This document shows positions 8,878-17,601 of a stretch of 64,000 bases of DNA, in pieces (the stretch's first letter is position 1; every line of letters starts with the position of its first letter). Below the pieces are notes generated by a model. The model ran no database searches. It was not told the origin of the DNA and saw nothing but the letters and a program-made list of their open reading frames with translations. Origin of the DNA: Burkholderiales bacterium (lineage in GTDB: Bacteria; Pseudomonadota; Gammaproteobacteria; Burkholderiales; JABEVD01); the NCBI GenBank assembly GCA_019753155.1, contig JAIELG010000019.1, positions 16,877-80,876 on the forward strand, in the 5' to 3' direction. The position numbers and the translations under genes were made by a program.

Positions 8878-10839
8878 TTATTTTGCCGGCTTGAGCGGAG
8901 GCAAAACCGGACCCTTGATATCCGGCAGCATGGGGCTGGGCGCAGGCTGCGATTTTTTCTCTTCCCCGGAAATATATTCGTAGCGGTCGGAAGTCAGTCC
9001 GCCATAGGATTTCTCATTGCGCAACACATGCGGACACAAAAAAACCATGAGATTGGTTTTGGTATGGACGCGACTCTTGTAGCTGAAAAGCGTCCCCAGC
9101 AAAGGCAAATCGCCAAGAACCGGAACCTTGCTCACGTTCTCGGAAACAGAATCCTGGATCAGCCCGCCCAGAACGATGATCTGCCCGTCATCCACCAGCA
9201 CGGTCGAGTCTATGGAGCGCTTGTTCGTCGTCGGACCCGAAGCATTGCCCGTAGTGGTCGGGTCGACGCTGGAGACCTCCTGGTATATCTTGAGGCGCAC
9301 CAGATCCCCTGACGAAATTTGCGGCTTGATTTTCAGCATCAGGCCCACGTCCTTGCGCTCGTAAGTCTGGAATGGAGCCGTCGTGGTTGCCGTCCCTGTT
9401 TGCGCATAGGAGCCGGTGATGAACGGAACGTTCTGGCCGACGACGATCTTGGCTTCCTCGTTGTCGAGGGTCAGCAGGTTCGGGGTCGACAATATGTTGG
9501 CGCTGGCATCGGTCTCCAGCGCCCGTGCAAGCATCCCGAGATTCAGCACGGGATTGGCGACTCCAGGAATCGTCACCTGCCCTTTCACGATGCCGATGTT
9601 CAAGCCCTGCGCCACCGATGAAATATTGGTCGCGGCGCCGATGATGTTCGTCGTCCCGGCCCCTTGCGAACCGAAGTTCGTGCCGCCTATGACGTTGGCC
9701 GTATTGCTGTTGAGTCCCTTCAAATTCTGCCACTGAATGCCGAATTCCGCAGCCTTGTTGGCGCTGACCTCGGCAACCAGGGCTTCGACATAGATTTCGG
9801 CCTGCCTGACATCGAGCTTCTCCACAACCGCGCGCAAATTGTTGTATATCGCGTCAGGGGCGGTAATGATGAGCGCATTGGCGGCTTCGTCCGCCAGGAT
9901 CATGCCGCCGCTCTCGGCAGCGGGGGGCGCAACGTGCGCGGCGCCGGGCTGGGCGGGAATCGCATCGGCTGCTACTTCTCCAGTGGACGTGCCGCGCAGT
10001 GTTTTGGCGAGGCTCACCGCGGAAGCATTCTTCAGGTAGACGACATGCACATTCCCGGTCTCTCCCGTCTGCGCGTCCAGCCTGGCGGCGAGATTACGCG
10101 CCATGCCCAGCACTGCGGAATTTCCTGAACGCAAAAGCAGGCTGTTGGTTCTGGTATCGGCCACCGCTGCAAGATGCTGTCCCTGATCGGCGGCAGCGCC
10201 TTCGTTCATCAGCTTGTTCAGGGTCTGGGCAACATCGATGGCCGATGCATGGTGCAAGGCCATGATCTCGGCCCCGCCCGACTGGTCGATCGCGTCGATG
10301 ATGCTGTCTATCCGCTTCAGGTTGTCGGCATAATCGGTGATCACAAGGGCGTTGCTGTTCGGATAAACGCTGATCGCATTATTCGGCGCAATCAAGGGGC
10401 GCAGCACCGGAAGGATCTGGGTCGCGGACTGGTTCTTCAATGTATAGACCTGGGTCACGAGTTCACCGCCGCGAGGCGAGCCGCTCTCCAGCAGGGTCGG
10501 CCCCGAACTCAGTTTTGCATCGGCTTCCGGGATGATCTTGACGATGCCGTTCGATTCGACTGCTGCAAATCCCTGCAAACGCAGGGCGGAGAGCAGGATA
10601 GGGTAAACCAGAGTGCGCGAAACAGGCTTGGATGAAACGATGTTGACCGTTCCCCTCACCCTGGGATCGATGAGGAAATTTTTCCCGGTGATCTGCCCGA
10701 CGGCCTTGATGACCGATTCGACATCGGCGTTGACGAAATTGAGCGTGATGTCTTCCGCCCTCGCGCTGCAAGCCATGAAGGCGAGGCAGAACATCAGCAG
10801 GATGATTTTCAATTGCCCGATCACAGGATGTTCCAGCAT
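8878..10839 (-). CDS. gspD: type II secretion outer-membrane secretin GspD
   Basis: A 653-residue secretin with an N-terminal export signal ending near ARA-ED. An N0 domain follows (ITLNFVNADVESVIKAVGQITGKNFLIDPRVRGTVN region), then N1-N3 domains (repeats such as YPNSNALVITDYADNLKRID and ADTRTNSLLLRSG). The C-terminal secretin barrel domain has NEEAKIVVGQNVPF, YERKDVGLMLKIKPQI and VPVLGDLPLLGTLF. It forms the outer-membrane gate. The S domain is short, and no pilotin gene was seen here. It is preceded by gspC and followed 4 bases later by gspE. Confidence 0.96.
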   Translation of the reverse strand: MLEHPVIGQLKIILLMFCLAFMACSARAEDITLNFVNADVESVIKAVGQITGKNFLIDPRVRGTVNIVSSKPVSRTLVYPILLSALRLQGFAAVESNGIVKIIPEADAKLSSGPTLLESGSPRGGELVTQVYTLKNQSATQILPVLRPLIAPNNAISVYPNSNALVITDYADNLKRIDSIIDAIDQSGGAEIMALHHASAIDVAQTLNKLMNEGAAADQGQHLAAVADTRTNSLLLRSGNSAVLGMARNLAARLDAQTGETGNVHVVYLKNASAVSLAKTLRGTSTGEVAADAIPAQPGAAHVAPPAAESGGMILADEAANALIITAPDAIYNNLRAVVEKLDVRQAEIYVEALVAEVSANKAAEFGIQWQNLKGLNSNTANVIGGTNFGSQGAGTTNIIGAATNISSVAQGLNIGIVKGQVTIPGVANPVLNLGMLARALETDASANILSTPNLLTLDNEEAKIVVGQNVPFITGSYAQTGTATTTAPFQTYERKDVGLMLKIKPQISSGDLVRLKIYQEVSSVDPTTTGNASGPTTNKRSIDSTVLVDDGQIIVLGGLIQDSVSENVSKVPVLGDLPLLGTLFSYKSRVHTKTNLMVFLCPHVLRNEKSYGGLTSDRYEYISGEEKKSQPAPSPMLPDIKGPVLPPLKPAK

Positions 10840-10866
10840 AAAACGGGGAATGTTATCACAGTTTCC

Positions 10867-11325
10867 CTACTTCGCCGTCAGATCGAGCACAGGCGCAATT
10901 TGTTCGAGCTTGAGGGTTGTCCTTGCGCCGTTATGCGTCAACACAACATGGTCTTCGGCTATTGCTTCGAGGAAGAATCCCGGGGCGATCTGGGCGTTTA
11001 TTTCGACGGCCCGGCTGCCCCTGCCCTGCTCGAAAAAAATGGCCGCCCCCGGACTTGCGTTTCCCGGGGCGAACACGCCCATCAGCTTGAGTCCGGGCGG
11101 AAGCTGCGCTTCTTCCGGCGAGGCTGCGCCTCCAAAAAGATGGTTCCCTGAGATTGCCGCAGCGTAGTTCTGCTGCGCGACTTGCATTTGCGGCAACAGG
11201 ACAACCTGATCCGGAGCGAAGAAATCCCATGTCCAATGCGCCGCCAAAGCACATAAAGCCGCGAGCATGCCGAGATTCAATGCCCACTGCAGCGGGCGTT
11301 GCAGTGAAACAAACATATGCCTCAT
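10867..11325 (-). CDS. gspC: type II secretion protein GspC, short form without PDZ
   Basis: A 152-residue inner-membrane protein with one N-terminal membrane span (ALNLGMLAALCALAAHW) and a periplasmic homology region (about 60-150, with NHLFGG and KLMGVFAPGNASPGAAIFF) that contacts the secretin N0 domain. The PDZ or coiled-coil end found in many GspC proteins is absent, as in several betaproteobacteria. It is the first gene of the minus arm, with 74 bases to the divergent gspG start, so both operons must share that short promoter region. Confidence 0.85.
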   Translation of the reverse strand: MRHMFVSLQRPLQWALNLGMLAALCALAAHWTWDFFAPDQVVLLPQMQVAQQNYAAAISGNHLFGGAASPEEAQLPPGLKLMGVFAPGNASPGAAIFFEQGRGSRAVEINAQIAPGFFLEAIAEDHVVLTHNGARTTLKLEQIAPVLDLTAK

Positions 11326-11399
11326 AATAACATGATCGAGTGAGTTGGATTCATTTTAACCGATCGCGAAAACTGCCGCGACTCTATTGTGGAATCATT

Positions 11400-11825
11400 A
11401 TGGAACAGGTACAGCGGGGATTCACCCTGATCGAAATCATGGTGGTCATCGTGATCATCGGAATCCTGGCGGCATTGATCGTCCCCAAGGTCATGAGCCG
11501 CCCTGACGAAGCCAGGATCGTCGCAGCCAAGCAGGACATCGGTTCCATCATGCAGGCGCTGAAACTGTACAAGCTCGACAACCACAGTTATCCGACGACG
11601 GAACAGGGGCTGCAGGCGCTCGTAAAGAAGCCTTCGACGCCGCCCATACCCGGAAACTGGAAAACAGGGGGCTATCTCGAGCAATTGCCGCTCGATCCCT
11701 GGGGAAAGTCCTATCAATACCTTAACCCCGGTTTGCACGGAGAAATCGATGTATTCAGTTATGGCGCCGATGGCGCTCCGGGTGGCGAAGGCAGCGATGT
11801 CGACATCGGCTCCTGGGGGCTATAG
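11400..11825 (+). CDS. gspG: major pseudopilin GspG
   Basis: A 141-residue major pseudopilin. Prepilin leader MEQVQRG is followed by the cut site and [22 protein letters not shown], with the conserved Glu at +5. The C-terminal part has the GspG signatures [23 protein letters not shown] and the Asp-rich calcium-binding loop near [24 protein letters not shown] 11400 is chosen over an upstream in-frame start because it gives a normal leader. It heads the plus arm of the locus. Confidence 0.96.
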   Translation: MEQVQRGFTLIEIMVVIVIIGILAALIVPKVMSRPDEARIVAAKQDIGSIMQALKLYKLDNHSYPTTEQGLQALVKKPSTPPIPGNWKTGGYLEQLPLDPWGKSYQYLNPGLHGEIDVFSYGADGAPGGEGSDVDIGSWGL

Positions 11826-12281
11826 ATTTTCCTGCGCAGCGAAGGCGGTTTCACTCTGGTCGAAATTCTGGTCGTCCTGCTCGTGATCGGAATCGCTATT
11901 GCGGTCGTGACCGCGAACATTGCTCCGGACGACAGGCAGGCAACCGAAATCGAAGCATCGAGGCTTGCCACCCTGCTCGAGGAGGCCGCCCAGGATGCGC
12001 GCAGCAGCGGAGAGACGATGGCATGGTCTGGCGATGGCGATGCTTACAGATTCTGGCGCAAACGCGGCGACACTTGGGAGGAAATCACGGACGATGACCT
12101 GTACCGCTTGCGTACCCTGCAAAACTCTGTCCGAATCGGGGAGTCGAGGGTGGACGGCACTCCCGTATTCCCGGACCAGAAACTCGTTTTCAATCCTTCA
12201 GGCGTTAATCGTCCCTTCGAGATTGCCTTGACCCGGAACGGCGTCAAAGTCAGGATTCTCAGCGATGCCATAACCGCGTGA
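11826..12281 (+). CDS. gspH: minor pseudopilin GspH (non-standard start codon)
   Basis: The reading frame is open straight from the gspG stop codon and encodes SEGG, a prepilin cut site, then FTLVEILVVLLVIGIAIAVVTANIA, so it is a type IV-like pseudopilin with Glu at +5. The first ATG/GTG/TTG in frame is the GTG at 11883, which would delete the cleavage site and half the N-terminal helix. Between the gspG TAG and the cut site the only near-cognate starts are ATT 11826 and CTG 11832. GGGGG at 11815-11819 sits six bases before the ATT, an ideal ribosome-site distance. The rest is about 150 residues, normal for GspH. Confidence 0.8.
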   Translation: MFLRSEGGFTLVEILVVLLVIGIAIAVVTANIAPDDRQATEIEASRLATLLEEAAQDARSSGETMAWSGDGDAYRFWRKRGDTWEEITDDDLYRLRTLQNSVRIGESRVDGTPVFPDQKLVFNPSGVNRPFEIALTRNGVKVRILSDAITA

Positions 12282-12293
12282 CAGTGAAACCCA

Positions 12294-12659
12294 ATGAATA
12301 AGGGCTTCACGCTTTTCGAAACCTTGATTGCGCTTGCCATCGTTGCTATTGCCCTGATTGCCGCGATGCGGGCCGCGGCTTCTGCGAGCGGTAGCGCATA
12401 TGAATTGAGGCAGAGGCTGCTGGCGGACTGGGTGGCGCAAAACCGGATGGCCGAACTCACCGCGCGCCAGGAGTGGCCAAATTTCGGAACAGTCGACGGG
12501 CAGGAAACCCAGGCCGGGATCGCTTTCTCATGGAGCGAGCAAATCAGTTCGACGCCCAATCCGCTTTTCCGCAAAATCCTTATCCAGGTTTATGCCGATG
12601 CCGACAAACAGCATGCGTTGAGGCAATTGACCGGCTACCTGGTGCGTCCAATGCCATGA
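12294..12659 (+). CDS. gspI: minor pseudopilin GspI
   Basis: A 121-residue minor pseudopilin with a very short leader, MNKG, then FTLFETLIALAIVAIALIAAM with Glu at +5. Inside is the GspI/V family motif LADWVAQNRMAEL, and the C-terminal half (QISSTPNPLFRKILIQVYAD) is typical. GspI, J and K with GspH form the pseudopilus tip. Its stop overlaps the gspJ start (ATGA). Confidence 0.93.
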   Translation: MNKGFTLFETLIALAIVAIALIAAMRAAASASGSAYELRQRLLADWVAQNRMAELTARQEWPNFGTVDGQETQAGIAFSWSEQISSTPNPLFRKILIQVYADADKQHALRQLTGYLVRPMP

Positions 12660-13231
12660 AATCCCTGCGCGGTTTTACCCTGATCGAAGTCCTGGTCGCA
12701 CTTGTCCTGCTGGCCCTGATTGCCGCCATGGCTTTCCGGGGACTGGATTCCGTGCTTGCCGCGAAAAGCCATGTGGCAGGGGAAAGCAGGAAGTGGCGGG
12801 ATATCTCCCTGTTTTTTTCACGCCTAGAGGAAGACCTGTCCCGCTGCGCGCATCGGCCTGCACTGGATGCAGCCGGAGTCGTCCAGAGCGAATTTTCCGC
12901 AAAGGAAAATCTTGCCGGTCCGCTCGACGCCAATCTTGTTTTCACCCGGATGGGATATGACGGAGAAAGCCCGGAACGGGTGGCCTACCGCTTCAGTCAG
13001 GGAAAGGTGGAGGAACTGGTCTGGGCTCACCTCGATCAGGCGCCCGGATCGAAACCTGCCGTCTATCCCTTGCTCAATCATGTAAAAGAATTTAAATTGC
13101 AGTATCTGGCGGTCAACAACGGATGGTTCCCCTATTGGCCATTGCCGGGACAGCTGAGGCCCAAGGCGGTGGAGGCAAGCCTGACACTGGAGTCCGGAGA
13201 GAAAATCGTGCGCATCTTTTCCCTGCTTTAA
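12656..13231 (+). CDS. gspJ: minor pseudopilin GspJ
   Basis: A 191-residue pseudopilin: leader MKSLRG, cut, then FTLIEVLVALVLLALIAAMAF with Glu at +5. The body contains the GspJ signatures RLEEDLSRCAHRP and a C-terminal EASLTLESGEKIVRIF strand. The start at 12656 overlaps the gspI stop by four bases; longer in-frame starts run through gspI. It forms the tip complex with GspI and GspK. Confidence 0.93.
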   Translation: MKSLRGFTLIEVLVALVLLALIAAMAFRGLDSVLAAKSHVAGESRKWRDISLFFSRLEEDLSRCAHRPALDAAGVVQSEFSAKENLAGPLDANLVFTRMGYDGESPERVAYRFSQGKVEELVWAHLDQAPGSKPAVYPLLNHVKEFKLQYLAVNNGWFPYWPLPGQLRPKAVEASLTLESGEKIVRIFSLL

Positions 13232-13235
13232 CGGC

Positions 13236-14147
13236 ATGAACAGGGAGCGCGGCGCCGCCGTCATCATGGCGATACTGATCGTGGCCCTCGCCGCCATGCT
13301 GGCGGCGTCCCTCGCTTGGGAACAAAATATATGGGTGCGCCAGGTGGAGAACGGGAACAACTTATCCGGAGCGAAATGGCTTGCCTATGCCGGAACGAAT
13401 TTCGCAGCGGCCATACTGAACGATGATGCAAGGCATAACAACGTGGATTATCTGAACGAAGCCTGGGCCATGAAGATGCCGCCCATGTCCGTCGAAAACG
13501 GAGAGATTTCCGGATTCATTCTCGATCAGCAAGGGCTGTTTAATCTGAACAACCTTGCCGGCAACGGCACAACCGATGCGCAAGCATTGGGAAACTTCCG
13601 CCGCCTGCTCTCCCTTTTGGGCCTGCAACCCGATCTGGCGCAGTCTTTGGCAGACTGGATCGATGCCGACAGCGATGTCCGGAACCCCGGAGGCGCCGAA
13701 GACCCCTACTATCTGGGTTTGCCCGATCCTTACCGGGCTGCCAATATCCCGCTGTCTGAAATCGGTGAACTCTCCAGAGTCAAGGGATTCGATAAAACGA
13801 CTCTGGCCATATTGAAGCCCTACGTGACTGTGCTCCCGGGACACACGCAAATCAACGTCAACACCGCACCCGCAGAAGTGCTTGCGGCGGTTATACCCGG
13901 TCTCTCCATTGGTGCCGCGCGCCAGCTCGTATCGAACCGCAGCGAACATTATTTCAGGGATCTGGCCGATTTCACGGCACATATTCATGATTCATCGGTA
14001 TCCGTGCCGGAATCCGATATCGAGGTGGCGAGTCAGTACTTTCTGGTGACGGTCGTGGCCCGTCAGGGAAAATCCAGGGTGAACATGCAGACGCTGCTCG
14101 ATCGGGAAGGCAGCGCATGGCCGCGCATGGTCTGGCATAGCTCATGA
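13236..14147 (+). CDS. gspK: minor pseudopilin GspK
   Basis: A 303-residue pseudopilin, the large tip subunit. The leader MNRERG is followed by AAVIMAILIVALAAMLAAS; +5 is Met rather than Glu, as expected for GspK, the one pseudopilin that lacks Glu5. The large globular alpha domain has FILDQQGLFNLNNL, SLADWIDADSDV and the helix-hairpin-helix-like ALINVNTA-type stretch QINVNTAPAEVLAAVIPGL. It overlaps the gspL start by four bases. Confidence 0.94.
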   Translation: MNRERGAAVIMAILIVALAAMLAASLAWEQNIWVRQVENGNNLSGAKWLAYAGTNFAAAILNDDARHNNVDYLNEAWAMKMPPMSVENGEISGFILDQQGLFNLNNLAGNGTTDAQALGNFRRLLSLLGLQPDLAQSLADWIDADSDVRNPGGAEDPYYLGLPDPYRAANIPLSEIGELSRVKGFDKTTLAILKPYVTVLPGHTQINVNTAPAEVLAAVIPGLSIGAARQLVSNRSEHYFRDLADFTAHIHDSSVSVPESDIEVASQYFLVTVVARQGKSRVNMQTLLDREGSAWPRMVWHSS

Positions 14148-15310
14148 AGCTCCTCAGGATTTTTCCATCCCATGCAATCGACTGGGTGCTGATCGAAAAT
14201 GGCGCAATTCTTCAGTCCGGGAGCGGGGAAGCCTTCCCTGTCTGTGACGAATGCGAACTGATCGCCCCTGCCGCCAGGGTGCTTTTGACCCGGGCAAAAC
14301 TGCCCAGAGTGAATCCCAGGCGGCTCGCCGAGATCGCTGCTTTTGCCGCAGAAGAAAATGTCATCTCCGAACCCGAGAAAACCCATGTCGTGCCGGGCGG
14401 TATTCTCCCGGATGGGTCGACCCTGCTTGCCGTGATCGACAGGGAATGGATGGGGAAAATCCTGATGAAGCTCGGGCAGGCCGGCCTCAAACCCAGGCGT
14501 ATGCTGCTGGAGACGCTGCTGCCGAAATTGCAGCCGGAATCCTGGGCGCTGGTGTTGAACGGGCATGACGGATTCCTGAAATATGACGAGCATTGCGGCA
14601 ATGCGCTGGATTTCAACGAAGCCGAACCTCCGCTCGGACTCAGGTTCGCCCTGCAGCAGCATAATCCCCCCGACCGGATTGTCGTTCATGCCGAAGCATT
14701 TCCGGATCTTGCGCACTGGAGCGAAACCCTGGGCATTGCCTTCGTGCGGGGTCAAGCATGGGACTGGAAGCGCGCCGACTGTGAAAACCAGTTGAACCTG
14801 CTCCAGGGAGAATATTCCCGGAAACGTGAAAGCATGAGCTGGCAAGCTTTGCGCCCTGCTTTCGTCATGCTTGCCTTGATGCTTGCCTTGCAGTTTTCAG
14901 GGATAATTCATGACTGGGTGCATCTGTCCGGTGAAAAAAAGGCGCTATTGGCTCAAATGGATCATGTTTTCAGGGAGAGTTTCCCCGATGCGAAGGTTGT
15001 GGTGGATGCGCCGCTGCAGATGGAAAGGAAGCTGGAAGAAATCAGGCGGTCGAGCGGCGCTCAACTGCCCGGAGATTTCATGCCGCTGCTCGCATCCGTG
15101 TCGAAGGAATTGAGCGCCCTGCCCCCGAACAGCCTGATCAGTCTGGATTATGCCCAGGATGGTATCGATTTCGAACTCGGGTTTGCGGCGGATGCCGCGC
15201 TTCAGGATTTCAGGAAAAGGCTCGAAGCTTCTGGACTCAAGGTGGAGCTGAAGAAAATCGACTCCAGGGGAAGCGGGGTTGTTGCCAACATTCATGTGGG
15301 TGCGACATGA
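14144..15310 (+). CDS. gspL: type II secretion protein GspL
   Basis: A 388-residue bitopic protein. The cytoplasmic actin-like half (about 1-240) recruits GspE and includes PRVNPRRLAEIAAFAAEENV, normally the segment that contacts the ATPase. A single membrane span lies near 245-265 (LRPAFVMLALMLALQF). The periplasmic ferredoxin-like end (about 300-388, QDGIDFELGF...FRKRLEASGLKVELKK) pairs with GspM. Overlaps of four bases on both sides show tight translational coupling. Confidence 0.92.
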   Translation: MKLLRIFPSHAIDWVLIENGAILQSGSGEAFPVCDECELIAPAARVLLTRAKLPRVNPRRLAEIAAFAAEENVISEPEKTHVVPGGILPDGSTLLAVIDREWMGKILMKLGQAGLKPRRMLLETLLPKLQPESWALVLNGHDGFLKYDEHCGNALDFNEAEPPLGLRFALQQHNPPDRIVVHAEAFPDLAHWSETLGIAFVRGQAWDWKRADCENQLNLLQGEYSRKRESMSWQALRPAFVMLALMLALQFSGIIHDWVHLSGEKKALLAQMDHVFRESFPDAKVVVDAPLQMERKLEEIRRSSGAQLPGDFMPLLASVSKELSALPPNSLISLDYAQDGIDFELGFAADAALQDFRKRLEASGLKVELKKIDSRGSGVVANIHVGAT

Positions 15311-15786
15311 AGGAAAACCCGATGAAATTCTGGAAAGAGCGCAGCGAAAGGGAAAAAAGGATATTGTTTTTTTCCTCGATCTTCCTGACTATGAGCCTGC
15401 TTTATGCGTTCGTCTGGGAACCCGGCGAAAAAGCCGGACATCGACTGCGCGCCGAATTGCCGCAACTGCGAGCCAAGGCGCTGAAAATGCGCGAGCAGGC
15501 TGCCGAGATAGAGAAACTGAAGACGCTTTCAGGCGGACGGGCGACGAATCTCAAGGCCGATATTTCAGCTCAAGCTCAAGCCGGCAACATGGGGCTGAGC
15601 CGCATCGAGATCGATGGCGATGGGCACGCTCATGTCGAATTCGCCGCCGTCTCTTTCGATAACTGGATACTCTGGCTGGACAAGCTCAGGCTGGAAAACC
15701 ATATCAGGCTCGAATCCGGCCATATCCAGAAGCTCGATCAACCCGGCATGGTCAAAATCAATGCAAGTTTTGCCGCATGGGGATAG
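15307..15786 (+). CDS. gspM: type II secretion protein GspM
   Basis: A 159-residue inner-membrane protein with a short cytoplasmic N-terminus (FWKERSEREKRI), one membrane span (about 20-38, FFSSIFLTMSLLYAFVW) and a helical stretch of about 50 residues. A C-terminal ferredoxin-like domain (about 100-159, IEIDGDGHAHVEFAAVSFDNWILWLDKL) pairs with GspL. A second in-frame ATG six codons in is also possible. Its 3' end overlaps gspN by ten bases. Confidence 0.9.
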   Translation: MKENPMKFWKERSEREKRILFFSSIFLTMSLLYAFVWEPGEKAGHRLRAELPQLRAKALKMREQAAEIEKLKTLSGGRATNLKADISAQAQAGNMGLSRIEIDGDGHAHVEFAAVSFDNWILWLDKLRLENHIRLESGHIQKLDQPGMVKINASFAAWG

Positions 15787-16496
15787 CCTTGCTCCGCAAC
15801 AGAACCTATATCCTGCTCGGAATATGCATTTATGCGGGCTTTCTGGTCGCCACCCTGCCGGCAGCCCTGCTCAACAGCATCGCCGATGGCGCAGTACGTT
15901 TTGCGAACACGCAAGGCACGCTTTGGCATGGAACGGCCACTATCGGAATTTACGGAAAGGCTGCGGGAGAGATTTCCTGGAAGATCACGGCTTATGAAAT
16001 CCTGCTCGGGAAGCTCCATGCCGAGGTTACGGAACAGGGCGAACCCGGCCCCATGGATGTGATGCTCTCCAGTTCCGGCATCGAATTGAAGCATGTTTCG
16101 TTGATGCTTCCGGCTGCCCTCATGTCGGCGCTGGGCAAGCAGATGCATGCAATCGAGCCGGGAGGGAAATTGCATGCGAAAGCGGAGGATTTCGTCCTGT
16201 CCAAAGCATCCAAAGGCGAAATGGTGATCGAATGGACGAATGCAAGCTCCCCGCTTTCCCATGTCAATCCCCTTGGAACCTATCGCATTCATGTCAAGGG
16301 TTCAGGAACCGGGCTCGAGATTGCACTGGAAACCCTGCATGGGGAACTGTCGCTGCAGGGGAATGGTTCGTGGACGGAACGAGGCGGAATGCGCTTTTCA
16401 GGAACCGGCGAATCGAAAAACGAGGGCATTTCCGAACTGCTCAGAATCGCGGGAAATCCCGTCGGCCCGGGCCAGTATGCGCTTAAAGTGCCCTGA
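15777..16496 (+). CDS. gspN: type II secretion protein GspN
   Basis: A 239-residue protein anchored by an N-terminal span ([22 protein letters not shown]), with a beta-rich periplasmic part of the GspN/T2SSN family (GTLWHGTATI, WKITAYEILLGKLHAEV). GspN is an accessory, sometimes dispensable, component whose beta-rich body resembles AsmA/lipid-transfer-like folds. It closes the plus arm. No GspO prepilin peptidase is in the window, so that enzyme must be encoded elsewhere. Confidence 0.88.
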   Translation: MGIALLRNRTYILLGICIYAGFLVATLPAALLNSIADGAVRFANTQGTLWHGTATIGIYGKAAGEISWKITAYEILLGKLHAEVTEQGEPGPMDVMLSSSGIELKHVSLMLPAALMSALGKQMHAIEPGGKLHAKAEDFVLSKASKGEMVIEWTNASSPLSHVNPLGTYRIHVKGSGTGLEIALETLHGELSLQGNGSWTERGGMRFSGTGESKNEGISELLRIAGNPVGPGQYALKVP

Positions 16497-16498
16497 AG

Positions 16499-17197
16499 AT
16501 GGCTAAAAGGATACCTCTGGTCGACGCAGCGCGCGGTTTCGCAGCATTTCTGATGATCCTCTACCATTTCTGTTTCGATCTCAACTATTTCGGACTTCTC
16601 CACCAGGATTTCAACACAAGTCCCTTCTGGCTCTCCGCCCGCGCTTTTATCGTCAGCCTGTTCCTGACCCTCTCCGGCATCAGCCTCGTTCTCGCATCCG
16701 ATCGGGGAACGAGGCATGCTCTGATCAGGTTAGTCAGGCTCCTGGCAGCTTCGATTGTCGTGACCCTTGGCAGCTACCTGATGTTTCCGCAGAGTTTCAT
16801 TTTCTTCGGCATACTCCACTTCATACTGGTTGCGAGCCTGATCGGAATGTTTTTTTTGAAGTTTTACCGGGCAAATCTGATTTTCGGCATGATCATCCTT
16901 GCCTTTGGACTCGCCTATTCGAACCCTGTTTTCGATGCGCCCTATCTGCAATGGATAGGCCTCATGACGCACAAGCCTTACACCGAGGATTACGTGCCGC
17001 TTTTCCCCTGGATGGGCATGGTGCTGATCGGCATGTTTCTGGGGAAATTGCTCTTCGAGCACCTGAAACCGCAATGGCTGTGGGGCTATGCGCCTGCAAT
17101 GAAATTCCCCGCCCTTCTGGGTAGACACAGCCTCGCCGTTTATCTCCTGCACCAGCCCATACTGATCGGAATCCTGTATCTCATTTTCGGGCATTAG
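16499..17197 (+). CDS. DUF1624 / heparan-alpha-glucosaminide acetyltransferase-like membrane protein
   Basis: A 232-residue polytopic membrane protein with about seven spans. It matches the DUF1624 (HGSNAT catalytic-like) family: IPLVDAARGFAAFLMILYHFCFDLNYF at the start with the conserved Asp-Arg and His, then FLTLSGISLVLAS, LVRLLAASIVVTLGSYL and a C-terminal LGRHSLAVYLLHQPILIG. Relatives move acyl groups across membranes onto sugars, but the bacterial substrate is unknown. It begins 2 bases after gspN and is probably in the same transcript. Its stop codon TAG coincides with the start of a repeated terminal sequence (GGGAACCACT). Confidence 0.85.
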   Translation: MAKRIPLVDAARGFAAFLMILYHFCFDLNYFGLLHQDFNTSPFWLSARAFIVSLFLTLSGISLVLASDRGTRHALIRLVRLLAASIVVTLGSYLMFPQSFIFFGILHFILVASLIGMFFLKFYRANLIFGMIILAFGLAYSNPVFDAPYLQWIGLMTHKPYTEDYVPLFPWMGMVLIGMFLGKLLFEHLKPQWLWGYAPAMKFPALLGRHSLAVYLLHQPILIGILYLIFGH

Positions 17198-17206
17198 GGA
17201 ACCACT
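17194..17206 (+). repeat. solo terminal sequence of a repeated element
   Basis: TTA followed by GGGAACCACTGA; the same TTA+GGGAACCACT string occurs at 51879-51891 as the left edge of a roughly 300-bp inverted-repeat element, where it also makes the TAG stop of the gene before it. No opposite-facing partner was found before 17601, so this looks like one end of a decayed or shortened copy. Confidence 0.5.
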
Positions 17207-17601
17207 GAAAAAGCTTACGAGCGCAGACTGGACAAGGCAAAAAATGGCGAAATTTAGGTCGTATAATTGAAACAGAATCCGGTTGACATATTTAAGCCAT
17301 GAGACGAGAATTTTTGTGACATAGTTCCTTTACGCAAGGGGCGGGCTATGTGAACATTGCCGCCGGGAATGCTGCAATCTTTCCTGAACGGCTTCCCCGG
17401 TACCCTGTGGCATCCGCGTCTTGGTCGATTCTGACGAAATGCCGGGAAAGATTTGCGATGGATACATTGCGATACACTTTAGGGTATGTACATTCATAAG
17501 AAACCTGATTAGAGTTTGCCTACAATCCTCTCGATTCATGGTGCGTGAGGACGTTGAATAAAAGCCATGAATAATTCATGTTCAAAACAGGGAGAACCAA
17601 G
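17198..17601. other. 404-base non-coding gap between the T2SS arm and the polyglycine lipoprotein
   Basis: No convincing gene was found. The first dozen bases are the repeated element end. Two promoter-like TATA/TTGACA clusters occur near 17262 (TATAAT) and 17283 (TTGACA with GAGAAT 17 bases later), but both lie far from the next gene. An imperfect inverted pair occurs at about 17371 (GCAATCTTTCC) and 17445 (GGAAAGATTTGC). The gap probably holds the lipoprotein promoter and element debris. Confidence 0.5.
17467..17494 (+). promoter_or_regulatory. possible promoter of the polyglycine lipoprotein gene
   Basis: TTGCGA (17467-17472), a 16-base spacer and TACATT (17489-17494), about 107 bases before the chosen start. 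Both boxes are imperfect, and other AT-rich hexamers in the gap compete with it. Confidence 0.25.

Noticed and set aside
17371..17456. inverted repeat in the gap before the polyglycine lipoprotein
   Set aside because: The arms differ by a one-base deletion and are about 60 bases apart with no flanking T run, so chance is likely.
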